A stretch of DNA of 64,000 bases from contig JAIOAW010000002.1 in NCBI GenBank assembly GCA_019873625.1, positions 62,001 to 126,000 on the forward strand, in the 5' to 3' direction. A model generated the notes under the pieces. That model did not search any database. It was not told the origin of the DNA and was given only the letters and a program-made list of their open reading frames with translations. Positions within the stretch are counted from its first letter, which is position 1. Each line of letters begins with the position of its first letter. Shown piece by piece: positions 25,735-33,543 of this stretch. The stretch is from Chloroflexota bacterium. Lineage in GTDB: Bacteria; Chloroflexota; Anaerolineae; UBA1429. The translations under genes were made by a program, and so were the position numbers.

Positions 25735-27239
25735 GTGTGAACCTGACCATCGCAGAGTTGTGGGCCTTGGCTTTGCCCCCGCAGACCTTTCTCGCCGGGG
25801 GAAAGGCGGGCCTCGCGCGCTCTGTGGAGTGGGTGGTGCGGCTGCGGCCCGCGTTCCCGCTCTTCCCGGAACTGGGCGAGGGGTATTTGGCGATGGCCAG
25901 CCCTCGTGTGGCCCAGGAACTCGACCCCCGCTTTACCCTAAACTACTTGATGCACGAATTGGCTCGCCTGCGGGCGGCCGGCCTGGTCATTGATGAAATG
26001 GCCTCCCCCGAAGAGGCCGCCTTAGCGGACGCCTTGGCCCTTCCTCTCCTTTGCGTACCCCCGGAGGCCGATCTCCAAGCCGTGGAACGCGAGGCGATCC
26101 GCGCCCTCGTAGATCGCCAGGGGCAGATGGTGCGCCGCGAGGCGGAGGCCCGGGAGCGCTACCAACGCCTGTTCGCAGAAGGGGGGATGCCCGCCGTCTT
26201 GCAGAACCTGGCCCGAGCCGTGGGCGGCGTGGCCGAGATTCGCGATAGCGAGGGGACCCTCGTGGCTTGCGAAGAATCCGCCCTGGCGCGCTCCACGATG
26301 ATGCTCGAAGAGAGCGCCTTTCCCATCATCATTGGGGGCCAGGCCTTGGGGCGCCTTCTCGTCAAGGCGCCGAGGGATATTCAGCCCATCTTGATTGGCC
26401 TCTTGGCGCGCCCGGCGGCCGAGGTATGCGGTTTGGAGATGCTCCGCCAGGCAATGCGCGAAGAGGCCGAGGCCGAGTTCGGGGCGGATTTGGTCGAGCA
26501 GATCCTCGCCTCGTCGCTGGAGGAGCCTGCCCTCGCCGCGCGCCTGCGCCGCCTGGGGTACGACCCTTCGCCAGGAAAGCGCCACATCGTGCTCGCCGTG
26601 GGGGCCAAAAGCGCCAAGACGGCCTGCGCCCTGGCTGAGACGCTTGCGCGCGACCTGGCCTGGGCGGCGGAACGGGAGGGCGGCACGGCGGCGGCCTTGC
26701 CTTACCGCGACGGGGCCTTGTGCCTCCTTTCCTTTGGGATGGGCGCGCCTGAGCGGCGCGTGCGGGGCTGGCTGCGGCAAGCCCTGGCGGGCATAGGCAA
26801 GGCTCCTTGCGACCTCGGTGTGAGCCGCGCCGTAGAAGGCGTTTTGGCCCTGCGCGAGGCCATCGAGCAGGCGACGGCGGCCTTGGCCCTTGGGCAGCGT
26901 ATGAACCTCATAAGCCCCTATTACTATGAGGATTTGGGGCTATATCGCCTTCTTTTGAGCCTGCACGGCCGCGCGGAACTGCGGCGCTTTTATGAGGAGA
27001 CCCTTGGCCCGCTCGTGGCCTACGATCGTGCGCACGCCGCCGATTTGGTGCTGACCCTGGAGGCCTTTTTCCGCGAAAATGCCAACGCCAGCCAGACGGC
27101 CCGCGCCCTGAACGTGCACCGCAATACGTTAGCCTATCGCCTACAGCGCATCGCCGAGATTACCGGTCTGGACTTGGCTGACCCCGAGGCGCGCCTGGTG
27201 CTTCAACTGGCGCTCAAGGTTCGGCATTTGGCCGAGTGA
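25731..27239 (+). CDS. PucR-family transcriptional regulator
   Basis: 502 aa using a GTG that overlaps the carB stop (GTGA); the track start is a further 11 codons upstream inside carB. N-terminal PucR domain ([20 protein letters not shown]), central GGDEF-like/GAF-like region, and a C-terminal helix-turn-helix of the CdaR/PucR type ([28 protein letters not shown]). PucR/CdaR proteins regulate purine, amino-acid or sugar-acid catabolism. No such pathway is adjacent; the neighbours are carB and glnA, so control of nitrogen assimilation is an attractive but unproven guess. Confidence 0.88.
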   Translation: MSVNLTIAELWALALPPQTFLAGGKAGLARSVEWVVRLRPAFPLFPELGEGYLAMASPRVAQELDPRFTLNYLMHELARLRAAGLVIDEMASPEEAALADALALPLLCVPPEADLQAVEREAIRALVDRQGQMVRREAEARERYQRLFAEGGMPAVLQNLARAVGGVAEIRDSEGTLVACEESALARSTMMLEESAFPIIIGGQALGRLLVKAPRDIQPILIGLLARPAAEVCGLEMLRQAMREEAEAEFGADLVEQILASSLEEPALAARLRRLGYDPSPGKRHIVLAVGAKSAKTACALAETLARDLAWAAEREGGTAAALPYRDGALCLLSFGMGAPERRVRGWLRQALAGIGKAPCDLGVSRAVEGVLALREAIEQATAALALGQRMNLISPYYYEDLGLYRLLLSLHGRAELRRFYEETLGPLVAYDRAHAADLVLTLEAFFRENANASQTARALNVHRNTLAYRLQRIAEITGLDLADPEARLVLQLALKVRHLAE

Positions 27240-27242
27240 GCG

Positions 27243-27263
27243 TTTTGTGCAGGGTGCACAAAA
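27243..27263 (+). promoter_or_regulatory. Inverted repeat downstream of the PucR gene / upstream of glnA
   Basis: TTTTGTGC AGGGT GCACAAAA: an 8-bp perfect inverted repeat with a 5-nt centre, 4 nt after the PucR stop and about 55 nt before the glnA -10. It may be an operator or a weak terminator. The half-site GTGCACAAA recurs at the start site of the glutamate synthase operon (15223). Confidence 0.4.
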
Positions 27264-27315
27264 GAGGGCGTTCCAAAGGCTGTACAGCGTGCCCAACCGA
27301 TTCCGCGAAGGAGTA

Positions 27316-27324
27316 TGCTATACT
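27316..27324 (+). promoter_or_regulatory. Extended -10 promoter of glnA
   Basis: TGCTATACT: TGn extended -10 plus TATACT (27319-27324), no clear -35. The leader to the glnA ATG at 27412 would be about 80 nt. Confidence 0.5.
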
Positions 27325-27411
27325 GGCGGCGTATGAACAAGCACGGCGCTTGAAATCGAGCAGGGCGCTCAAGGGGAACCGTGTTTCGTTCAAAACAGAT
27401 GGGAGAGAAAT

Positions 27412-28740
27412 ATGGCGATTGACAAAGAAGCAGTGCTCAAGGCCGTTCGAGAAAATGACGTCAAGTTTATCAGCCTCCAGTTCACCGACATCGTCGGGAT
27501 GATCAAATCCGTCACCGTGCCGACCAGCCAACTGGAGGGCATCCTGGAGAACGGCATCTGGTTCGATGGGTCATCCATTCAGGGGTTTGTGCGCATCAGC
27601 GAAAGCGATATGTTCCTGCGCCCCGACGTGCGCACCTTTTCCATCATCCCTTGGCTTACGCCCGAGCACCGCACGGCGCGCATCATCTGCGATGTGTTCA
27701 CGCCCGATGGGGAACGCTTTATGGGGGCGCCTCGCGCCGTGCTGGCCAAGGCCTTGGAAGAGGCGGCGGCGATGGGCTTTGATTACCTCGTCGGGCCGGA
27801 ACTCGAGTTCTTTTTGTTCGAGACCCAGGCCGATGGTACGCCGATTCCCGGCGCCACGCATGACCAGGCCGGCTATTTTGACGCGACCACCGATCGCGCC
27901 GTCGTCGTCCGCGAGGATATGATTACCGCGCTCGATTCCTTTGGCATCGAGGTTGAGGCGGGGCACCACGAAGTGGCCGCGGGCCAGCATGAGATAGACT
28001 TTCGCTACGGCAATGCGCTCCTCACGGCCGATGCCGCCGTAACCTTCAAATACGTCCTCAAGGCTATCGCCGCCCAGCACCGCCTGTATGCCACCTTTAT
28101 GCCCAAACCCATCCGGGGCATCAACGGCTCGGGGATGCACGTGCACCAGAGCCTGGCGGACGTGCGGACCGGCAAGAACCTTTTCTACGATGCGAGCGAT
28201 CCCTATCGCCTCTCGAAACTGGCCAAGCAGTTCATCGCGGGGCAGTTGGCGCATGCGCGGGGAATGGCGGCCATCCTTGCGCCCCTGGTGAACTCTTATA
28301 AGCGGCTTGTGCCCGGTTATGAGGCGCCCGTGTACATCAGTTGGGCGCGCATCAACCGTTCGGCGCTGATTCGCATCCCCAAGGCCTCTTCGCCGGCGGG
28401 GACGCGCCTTGAACTGCGCTGCCCAGACCCCAGTTGCAACCCCTATCTGGCCTTTGCCGTGATGCTCAAATGCGGGCTGGATGGCATCAAGAGGGATCTG
28501 CCCCTGCCGGAGCCAAGCGAGGAGGACCTGTACGAATCCGAATCGGCCCGCCGGGCTTTGAAGACCTTGCCCGGCTCCCTCAAAGAGGCGCTCGATGAGA
28601 TGGAGAAGGATGAGGTCGTGCGCGAGGCGCTGGGGCCGCACGTTTATGAGCATTACCGCGAGGCGAAACTCCGCGAGTGGGCAGATTACTGCCTCGAGGT
28701 TACGGGCTGGGAACTTGAGCACTATCTGAATATCTTTTAG
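27412..28740 (+). CDS. glnA: Glutamine synthetase, type I
   Basis: 442 aa, the short GSI-alpha size. It begins MAIDKEAVLKAVRENDVKFI with GGGAGAGAAAT upstream. Signatures: WFDGSSIQGF (beta-grasp end), PELEFFLFET metal site, KPIRGINGSGMHVHQSL (ATP-binding), RINRSALIRIP and RLELRCPDPSCNPYLAF near the C-terminus. There is no adenylylation loop of the GSI-beta KPLFVHDGSGMH/NLYDLP type that I can identify. It condenses glutamate and ammonia, closing the GS/GOGAT cycle with the upstream glutamate synthase genes. Confidence 0.97.
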   Translation: MAIDKEAVLKAVRENDVKFISLQFTDIVGMIKSVTVPTSQLEGILENGIWFDGSSIQGFVRISESDMFLRPDVRTFSIIPWLTPEHRTARIICDVFTPDGERFMGAPRAVLAKALEEAAAMGFDYLVGPELEFFLFETQADGTPIPGATHDQAGYFDATTDRAVVVREDMITALDSFGIEVEAGHHEVAAGQHEIDFRYGNALLTADAAVTFKYVLKAIAAQHRLYATFMPKPIRGINGSGMHVHQSLADVRTGKNLFYDASDPYRLSKLAKQFIAGQLAHARGMAAILAPLVNSYKRLVPGYEAPVYISWARINRSALIRIPKASSPAGTRLELRCPDPSCNPYLAFAVMLKCGLDGIKRDLPLPEPSEEDLYESESARRALKTLPGSLKEALDEMEKDEVVREALGPHVYEHYREAKLREWADYCLEVTGWELEHYLNIF

Positions 28741-28767
28741 CCAATCGCCTCGCCGTTGAGCGATTGG
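28741..28767 (+). terminator. Hairpin after glnA
   Basis: CCAATCG / CGATTGG stem (7 bp) with a 13-nt loop directly after the glnA stop. No T-run. Confidence 0.45.
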
Positions 28768-28779
28768 GGCACGAGGAAA

Positions 28780-28816
28780 GGGGCCGCAAGGGGGAATCCC
28801 CCCTCGCGGCCCCTTG
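28780..28816. terminator. Bidirectional hairpin between glnA and the convergent glycosidase
   Basis: AAGGGGCCGC AAGGGGG AATC CCCCCT CGCGGCCCCTT: a long, nearly perfect inverted repeat positioned between two convergent stop codons, so it can stop both transcripts. Confidence 0.7.
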
Positions 28817-28818
28817 GA

Positions 28819-30156
28819 CTATTTCGGCATATTCTTGAGCGCGATATAAGCCGGCCGGGGTTTGAACTCCGGGTAACCCGGGTCGCTAATGGCCCACCAA
28901 TACTGCTCGTTGGCTTCCGTCCAATCGGGGTCGCAGATGTAAATTAGGCTCATCAGGCCGATCCACGGCGCCCAGTGCTGTTTGGCATATTGATAGGCGC
29001 GCACAAAGTAATCGGCCTTCGTTTCTTCGCTCACCGCATGCCAATTGTAGGGCGAATCCGGCCGGGGGTCGCTCGTCCAGCCGAATTCGAGGATGGCGAT
29101 CTGTTTATTCGCGTCGCCATAGCGCACCATAATGGCACGCAAATCCTCCACATGGCGGAAGGCGAACGCGCGCTGGCCGCCTAGGCTTGGGTCGGCTGCC
29201 ACCACCGCGGGGTCCGTCTCCGGCGCCACTTTGAAGCCGGGCGCGTGGGCGCCGAGCACGTCAAAATACCCGGTGCTGTTCCCCTCCATCGCCACGTACA
29301 TACTCTCGAGGTACCACTCATCGGGGCGGGCCTCGTTGTTCCAGGTGCCCGTGGGCGAAAGGCCCGCGCTGATGACGAGGGCATTCGGGTCCGCCGTTTT
29401 GATGGCGGCATAGGCCCGTTTGAGGAGTTTCACATAGGCACCGGGGTCCGGCTCTTTGCCGCCCCATTCGCGGGCTAGGTTTGGCTCGTTCCACACCTCA
29501 TAGGCGCGGATGCGCCCTTTGTACCGGGTGGCGAGGGCGGTGAGAAAATCGGCCAGGTCCTGTGGGTTATCGGGGGGGCCGTTCGTGGGGAAGCCCCCTC
29601 CTGCCCAGGCCGGTTGGTGGTCTATCCGCACCACGAGGTTCAGCCCTGCCTCGCCGACGATCTTGACGATGTAATCGGTGCGAGACCAGTCAAAATGCCC
29701 CTTGGCGGCGCCCTCGATATCGCGCCAGCCAAAGTTCACCTTCACCCAGCCAAAGCCCGCCTCACGGATCATCTGCACGTCGCGGCTGGCCACCTCAGGG
29801 CGCCACCAGAGGAAGGCCTGCATACCATATTCCGGCGAGGCCATCCGCATTGGCCGTGCGGGCGCGGCGGTGGGCGTGATGGTCGGCGCCAAGGTGGGCG
29901 TAGGAGAGGCCGGCACGGAAGGTTTGGGCGTGGGCGAGGGATGGCCCAAAGTCGGCGTAGGGCTGACCGTGGGCGCGGCGGTCGTTGCCGAAGCAGCGGG
30001 GGAGGGAGTCGCCAGCGGTGTGAAGGTCGGTTTGGGCGTTTTGGGTGCGTCGGTCGGCTGGAAGGCCGCCGGCGTGGGCGTTTTAGGGCTGCAGCCCGCC
30101 CCCAGCAACGCCAAGAGGATAAAGAGCAGGGTTATGCGCACCGTGAATCGTTTCAT
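28819..30156 (-). CDS. Secreted lipoprotein glycosidase, clan GH-A (GH39-like)
   Basis: 445 aa. Lipoprotein signal with lipobox LLGAGCSP, then a ~80-residue Thr/Pro/Ala linker (PTPTLGHPSPTPKPSVP), then a TIM barrel. Acid/base glutamate is in YEVWNEPNLAREWGG and the likely nucleophile in IAILEFGWTSDP, the two clan GH-A glutamates. It is therefore probably a membrane-tethered extracellular glycosidase; substrate unknown. The catalytic domain is paralogous to the C-terminal half of the 999-aa protein encoded just upstream (shared ADPNALVISAGLSPTG / ADPSAYVISGALTPTG). Confidence 0.82.
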   Translation of the reverse strand: MKRFTVRITLLFILLALLGAGCSPKTPTPAAFQPTDAPKTPKPTFTPLATPSPAASATTAAPTVSPTPTLGHPSPTPKPSVPASPTPTLAPTITPTAAPARPMRMASPEYGMQAFLWWRPEVASRDVQMIREAGFGWVKVNFGWRDIEGAAKGHFDWSRTDYIVKIVGEAGLNLVVRIDHQPAWAGGGFPTNGPPDNPQDLADFLTALATRYKGRIRAYEVWNEPNLAREWGGKEPDPGAYVKLLKRAYAAIKTADPNALVISAGLSPTGTWNNEARPDEWYLESMYVAMEGNSTGYFDVLGAHAPGFKVAPETDPAVVAADPSLGGQRAFAFRHVEDLRAIMVRYGDANKQIAILEFGWTSDPRPDSPYNWHAVSEETKADYFVRAYQYAKQHWAPWIGLMSLIYICDPDWTEANEQYWWAISDPGYPEFKPRPAYIALKNMPK

Positions 30157-30230
30157 ATCGCCCTTTCTTGACGAACCTTTCGAAAAGAGACGTTCCGGGA
30201 GGCATTCGAGTTCCCACAGGCATAACGAAC

Positions 30231-30259
30231 GGCGTGGGGCGCGGCTAAAGCCCCACGCC
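30231..30259 (-). terminator. Hairpin downstream of the 999-aa glycosidase gene
   Basis: GGCGTGGGGC / GCCCCACGCC, 10-bp stem with a 9-nt loop, 22 nt after the stop of the 30282 gene on the minus strand. It may partly separate the two glycosidase transcripts. Confidence 0.6.
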
Positions 30260-30281
30260 GTCTATGCCATAGGGCCAAAGG

Positions 30282-33281
30282 CTATTTCGGCATACTCGCC
30301 AAGGCATGGAAGGCCGGCCGTGGGCTCCAATCTTCGCGGACGATGCCAAAGGCGGCCTTCTCGTTGGCCCGGCCAGAGACCGGCGCAAAGTTCAAATTCC
30401 ACAGGAACATCGGGCCTACCCATCCCCAATTCTTGGCCATACGGTAGGCCGTAACGATGTATTGGGCTTGCTCGGCCTCGGTGTTATCGGCGGCGTAGCC
30501 ATAGCCTGGCGCGGGGCCGGCGCCGAGGTTCTCCACCGAGGCCCATCCGAATTCGGTGGGCCACAGGCGCTTGCTGCCGTCGCCGTATTTCACCATAATG
30601 TTACGATAGCCTTCCATCGTGGCCTTGAACGACCAACTGTGGTGCCAGGCGCTCCCCCCGTCAAAGGGGCCGCGGAAACTCGCGCTGGGATCCGTATAGC
30701 CGGGCCACGGAGCATCTGGCGGGACGTTATACCCCGAGGGGTGGACGCCCACGCCATCGCAGTAGTTCTTTAGGCCGGCCTGGTACATCAGTTCAAGATA
30801 GGTGAAATCATCCATAGCCAAGGGCGGCGGCGCCCCTGTGGGCGTGAGCGCCCCACTGATGACATAGGCCGAGGGGTCGGCCGCCTTGATGGCGTTGTAG
30901 GCGAGTTTCAGCATTGCGACATAACGCGCGGGGTCGAGCGGCTCGTTGCCCCATTCGTAGTGAAGGTTTTGCTCGTTCCAAATCTCATAGGCCTTTACGC
31001 GGCCCTTGTAGCGCGCCGCCATCGCGCCCACGAAATCGGCGAGCGTTTGCAGGTTCTGGGGCGGCCCGCCGACGCTCCGATCGGCATTCGGGCCACGCGC
31101 CCAATCGGGCGCATTGACGATGCTAAAGAGGATGTTCAGGCCGTTGGCCGTGGCGCCATCTACGATGCGGTCAAGGTCGCCCCAGTTATAGACGCCAGGC
31201 GCCGGGTTGTAGCGGAACCATTCCACCTGCTGTTTGACCCAGGTGAACCCTAGGGCCTTGATGTGATCGTAAATGCGCTGATCATCGCCAAAGATGTGCG
31301 CCTGGATGCCATAGGCGAAGGATGCCCCTCCCCTCGGGGCCACCGCCTGAACCTGGGCAGCGGCTTGCGGCACGGGCGTGGGTTTGGGCGTGGCCGTGGG
31401 GGTAGGCGTCGGCGTGTTCGTGGGCGTGGGCGTTGGGGTGTTCGTGGGCGTAGGCGTGAAGGTGGGGCTGGGCACGAGCACGGGGAGTTGCACCACGTTC
31501 CCCACGGTGGATTTGCCGCCGTCGTCGGAAATCGAGCCGCCGATCACATATTGCCCCGGCTGGTTCGATGCCGTCCAGACAAAGTCGGGTTTATCGAGGG
31601 GCACCACCTGCTGGCCCACCGTTTGCCCCGCCTGGTTTTGCACCGTCCACACATAGGCAAACTGCGGTGCGGCGGGCTGGGGGTTCTGCTCCATATTCTG
31701 CACCAGGAGGGCGATGCTCTCTTCGTTTTCGGGGTTCAGCCCTCCCTCTAAGAACACCCCGCCGAGGGCGTAGCGCGAGACATATTGTAACTTTCGCAGG
31801 GTGCTCAGGCCGTTCTCCAACCAGACGGTGTGCAGGCGGCCGGAGTCATCCTTGTAGCGAAACCAGTAGGTCTGCGAAGGTTCATCGAGCGTAACGGCCA
31901 ACAGGTCGGGGTCATCGGCCCCAAAGCGCACGGATTGCCCAGGGAGCATCATCGGCGCCGCATTCTGCGGGCGGATGGCGCTGGCCAGTTTCGTCAGGGC
32001 TTGCCGATAGGTGATGGGGCCGGGTTGGTCGCCCAAGACGTCGTGCGAGTAGGCGGTGAGCATCAGTTCGATCTTTTGCCGGGAGATGACGCTCGTCGCC
32101 CAGGCAAGCAGGCGATCCATCATACCCGCCTCGACATAGGCCGCCGGCTCTGCAAAGGCTGGGATGCGCACCCGGTCAGCCACCTGGCCCAAAAACGACC
32201 AGTCGTAAGCGCCGGTATCCCAGGTATCGCTCTGAGCCGTGGGCCGATCCACCCGCACGACGAGAGCGAGGTTGGCCTGGTGCAGCGCCTCGGCGAGTTC
32301 GCTCACAAAGGCGCTGAATTCGCCCCGCAGGGCGGCATCCACGCCGCGGTAGTCGAGATCCACGCCGCTCCAGCCGTTCGCGGCCGCTTGGACGATGGCT
32401 TGAATATGGGCAGCCCGCCGAGCGGGGTCAATGATGAGGTTATCCACCAGGTCGCTGCGAATGACGCCATCTCGCTCGTTCGAGATGGTCAAGAGCGCGG
32501 CCCGGCCTGCAAGGCCCTGGGGAAGGCTCCCATCGCCCATCAGGCGGTCATCATCCCCCAACACCAAGCGGGAGACGCACAGCCGATCTGCCGTGGTCTC
32601 GCCGGAGGAGGGCACGTCTTCCGCAGCGAGGCCCAAAGAGATCTCGGGCGACTGCGGCAACCCCTCAGCCAGCATCACCAACTGCGGGAGCGAGGTCAGC
32701 TCCGCCGTGAGGGCCATCCCATCGGCGCTCTTGGCGGAGGGCAGCCACCGCCAAGCAGAGCCATCCCAGCCGTAGAGGTCAGCCCTCTCGGGGGGCAAGG
32801 CATACGGAATGGGGAGGGTAAGGGTTGCTCCTTTTGGCGTTTCCTTCCCCCATACCGTCAGCCGAAAGAACGGGTTGAAGGGCAAGACCCCCTCCGGAAG
32901 GGCACTTAAGGCGGAAGCCTCTGGGCCATTCGCCTTGGGGGCGCTCAGGCCGGCGCCGGTCGAGGCCGCGGATAGGAAATCCGCATTCTTCGCTTGGATG
33001 CCGGCCTGGCTGACGTCGAGGGCCTCCAAGCGCATACGGCTGGAACGCGCCACGGCCCCTGCCGGAACCTGTAAGCGAACCCCATAAGGGCCGACGATTT
33101 CGCCGCCTTTATCGGGCGAGACGAGCGGCTCTCCCCAATGGAAGAGGCGGTTCCCGAGGGCCACAGGCGGGAGGAAGAGCGAAGCGATGAGCAAAAGAGG
33201 GACGATGAGGGCGATCACCCAGCGCTCAACGGGCGCTTGGCGAACTTTTGCCAGGAGAGGATTAAGGATTCCTCGTTTCAT
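30282..33281 (-). CDS. Membrane-anchored multidomain glycosidase: ZU5-like, GH18-like and GH39-like domains
   Basis: 999 aa with an N-terminal membrane anchor (WVIALIVPLLLIASLFLPPV). Residues ~55-190 look ZU5-like (GGEIVGPYGVRLQVPAGAV). Residues ~230-530 resemble a GH18-type barrel, but the DxxDxDxE motif reads GVDLDYRGVDAA, so the catalytic Glu is missing. An Ig/PKD-like stretch follows, then a TPTPT linker at ~610-640, then a GH39-like barrel with YEIWNEQNLHYEWGN (acid/base) and RLWPTEFGWASV (nucleophile). RBS GGAGCC. It is probably displayed at the cell surface, with the GH18-like part used for polysaccharide binding (inference). Confidence 0.8.
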   Translation of the reverse strand: MKRGILNPLLAKVRQAPVERWVIALIVPLLLIASLFLPPVALGNRLFHWGEPLVSPDKGGEIVGPYGVRLQVPAGAVARSSRMRLEALDVSQAGIQAKNADFLSAASTGAGLSAPKANGPEASALSALPEGVLPFNPFFRLTVWGKETPKGATLTLPIPYALPPERADLYGWDGSAWRWLPSAKSADGMALTAELTSLPQLVMLAEGLPQSPEISLGLAAEDVPSSGETTADRLCVSRLVLGDDDRLMGDGSLPQGLAGRAALLTISNERDGVIRSDLVDNLIIDPARRAAHIQAIVQAAANGWSGVDLDYRGVDAALRGEFSAFVSELAEALHQANLALVVRVDRPTAQSDTWDTGAYDWSFLGQVADRVRIPAFAEPAAYVEAGMMDRLLAWATSVISRQKIELMLTAYSHDVLGDQPGPITYRQALTKLASAIRPQNAAPMMLPGQSVRFGADDPDLLAVTLDEPSQTYWFRYKDDSGRLHTVWLENGLSTLRKLQYVSRYALGGVFLEGGLNPENEESIALLVQNMEQNPQPAAPQFAYVWTVQNQAGQTVGQQVVPLDKPDFVWTASNQPGQYVIGGSISDDGGKSTVGNVVQLPVLVPSPTFTPTPTNTPTPTPTNTPTPTPTATPKPTPVPQAAAQVQAVAPRGGASFAYGIQAHIFGDDQRIYDHIKALGFTWVKQQVEWFRYNPAPGVYNWGDLDRIVDGATANGLNILFSIVNAPDWARGPNADRSVGGPPQNLQTLADFVGAMAARYKGRVKAYEIWNEQNLHYEWGNEPLDPARYVAMLKLAYNAIKAADPSAYVISGALTPTGAPPPLAMDDFTYLELMYQAGLKNYCDGVGVHPSGYNVPPDAPWPGYTDPSASFRGPFDGGSAWHHSWSFKATMEGYRNIMVKYGDGSKRLWPTEFGWASVENLGAGPAPGYGYAADNTEAEQAQYIVTAYRMAKNWGWVGPMFLWNLNFAPVSGRANEKAAFGIVREDWSPRPAFHALASMPK
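31360..31475 (-). repeat. TP-rich linker microrepeats inside the glycosidase gene
   Basis: Short imperfect GTGGGCGTNGG-type repeats on the plus strand encode the FTPTPTNTPTPTPTNTPTPT linker on the minus strand. This is a coding low-complexity linker, not a separate element. Confidence 0.8.
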
Positions 33282-33452
33282 CGGCTACCGGGGCTCCTTT
33301 CGTACGTAGATGAGGGCATCTGTTTGCCGGAATCAGATCGTCGTATCACCAGGAGATTTCAGCCTTTTGGGCATGCCGGACCAGCGGGGAGACTCTGCGG
33401 CGCCCTTTGAGAAGATGAGCATAAGCCATCCCAGGCCACGTTGACGCGCGCG

Positions 33453-33481
33453 ATTGTAACATAAAAAGGCGCTTTTGCCAA
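33453..33481 (-). promoter_or_regulatory. Putative sigma-70 promoter of the glycosidase operon
   Basis: Minus strand TTGGCA (33481-33476), 17-bp spacer, TACAAT (33458-33453). It implies a ~165-nt leader before the ATG at 33281. Its -35 is 4 bp from the -35 of the divergent GH2 promoter. Confidence 0.6.
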
Positions 33482-33485
33482 AGGG

Positions 33486-33513
33486 TTGCCGTGGTATGGG
33501 AACCGCCTATACT
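33486..33513 (+). promoter_or_regulatory. Putative sigma-70 promoter of the GH2 gene
   Basis: TTGCCG (33486-33491), 16-bp spacer, TATACT (33508-33513), about 24 nt between the expected start site and the ATG at 33544. Confidence 0.6.
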
Positions 33514-33543
33514 TGGGGAGAATCTAGCCGGGGAGGCAGGGGG

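Noticed and set aside
31360-31475. Direct microrepeats that could suggest a CRISPR or VNTR
   Set aside because: They encode the TP-rich linker of the glycosidase in frame and lack spacer structure.
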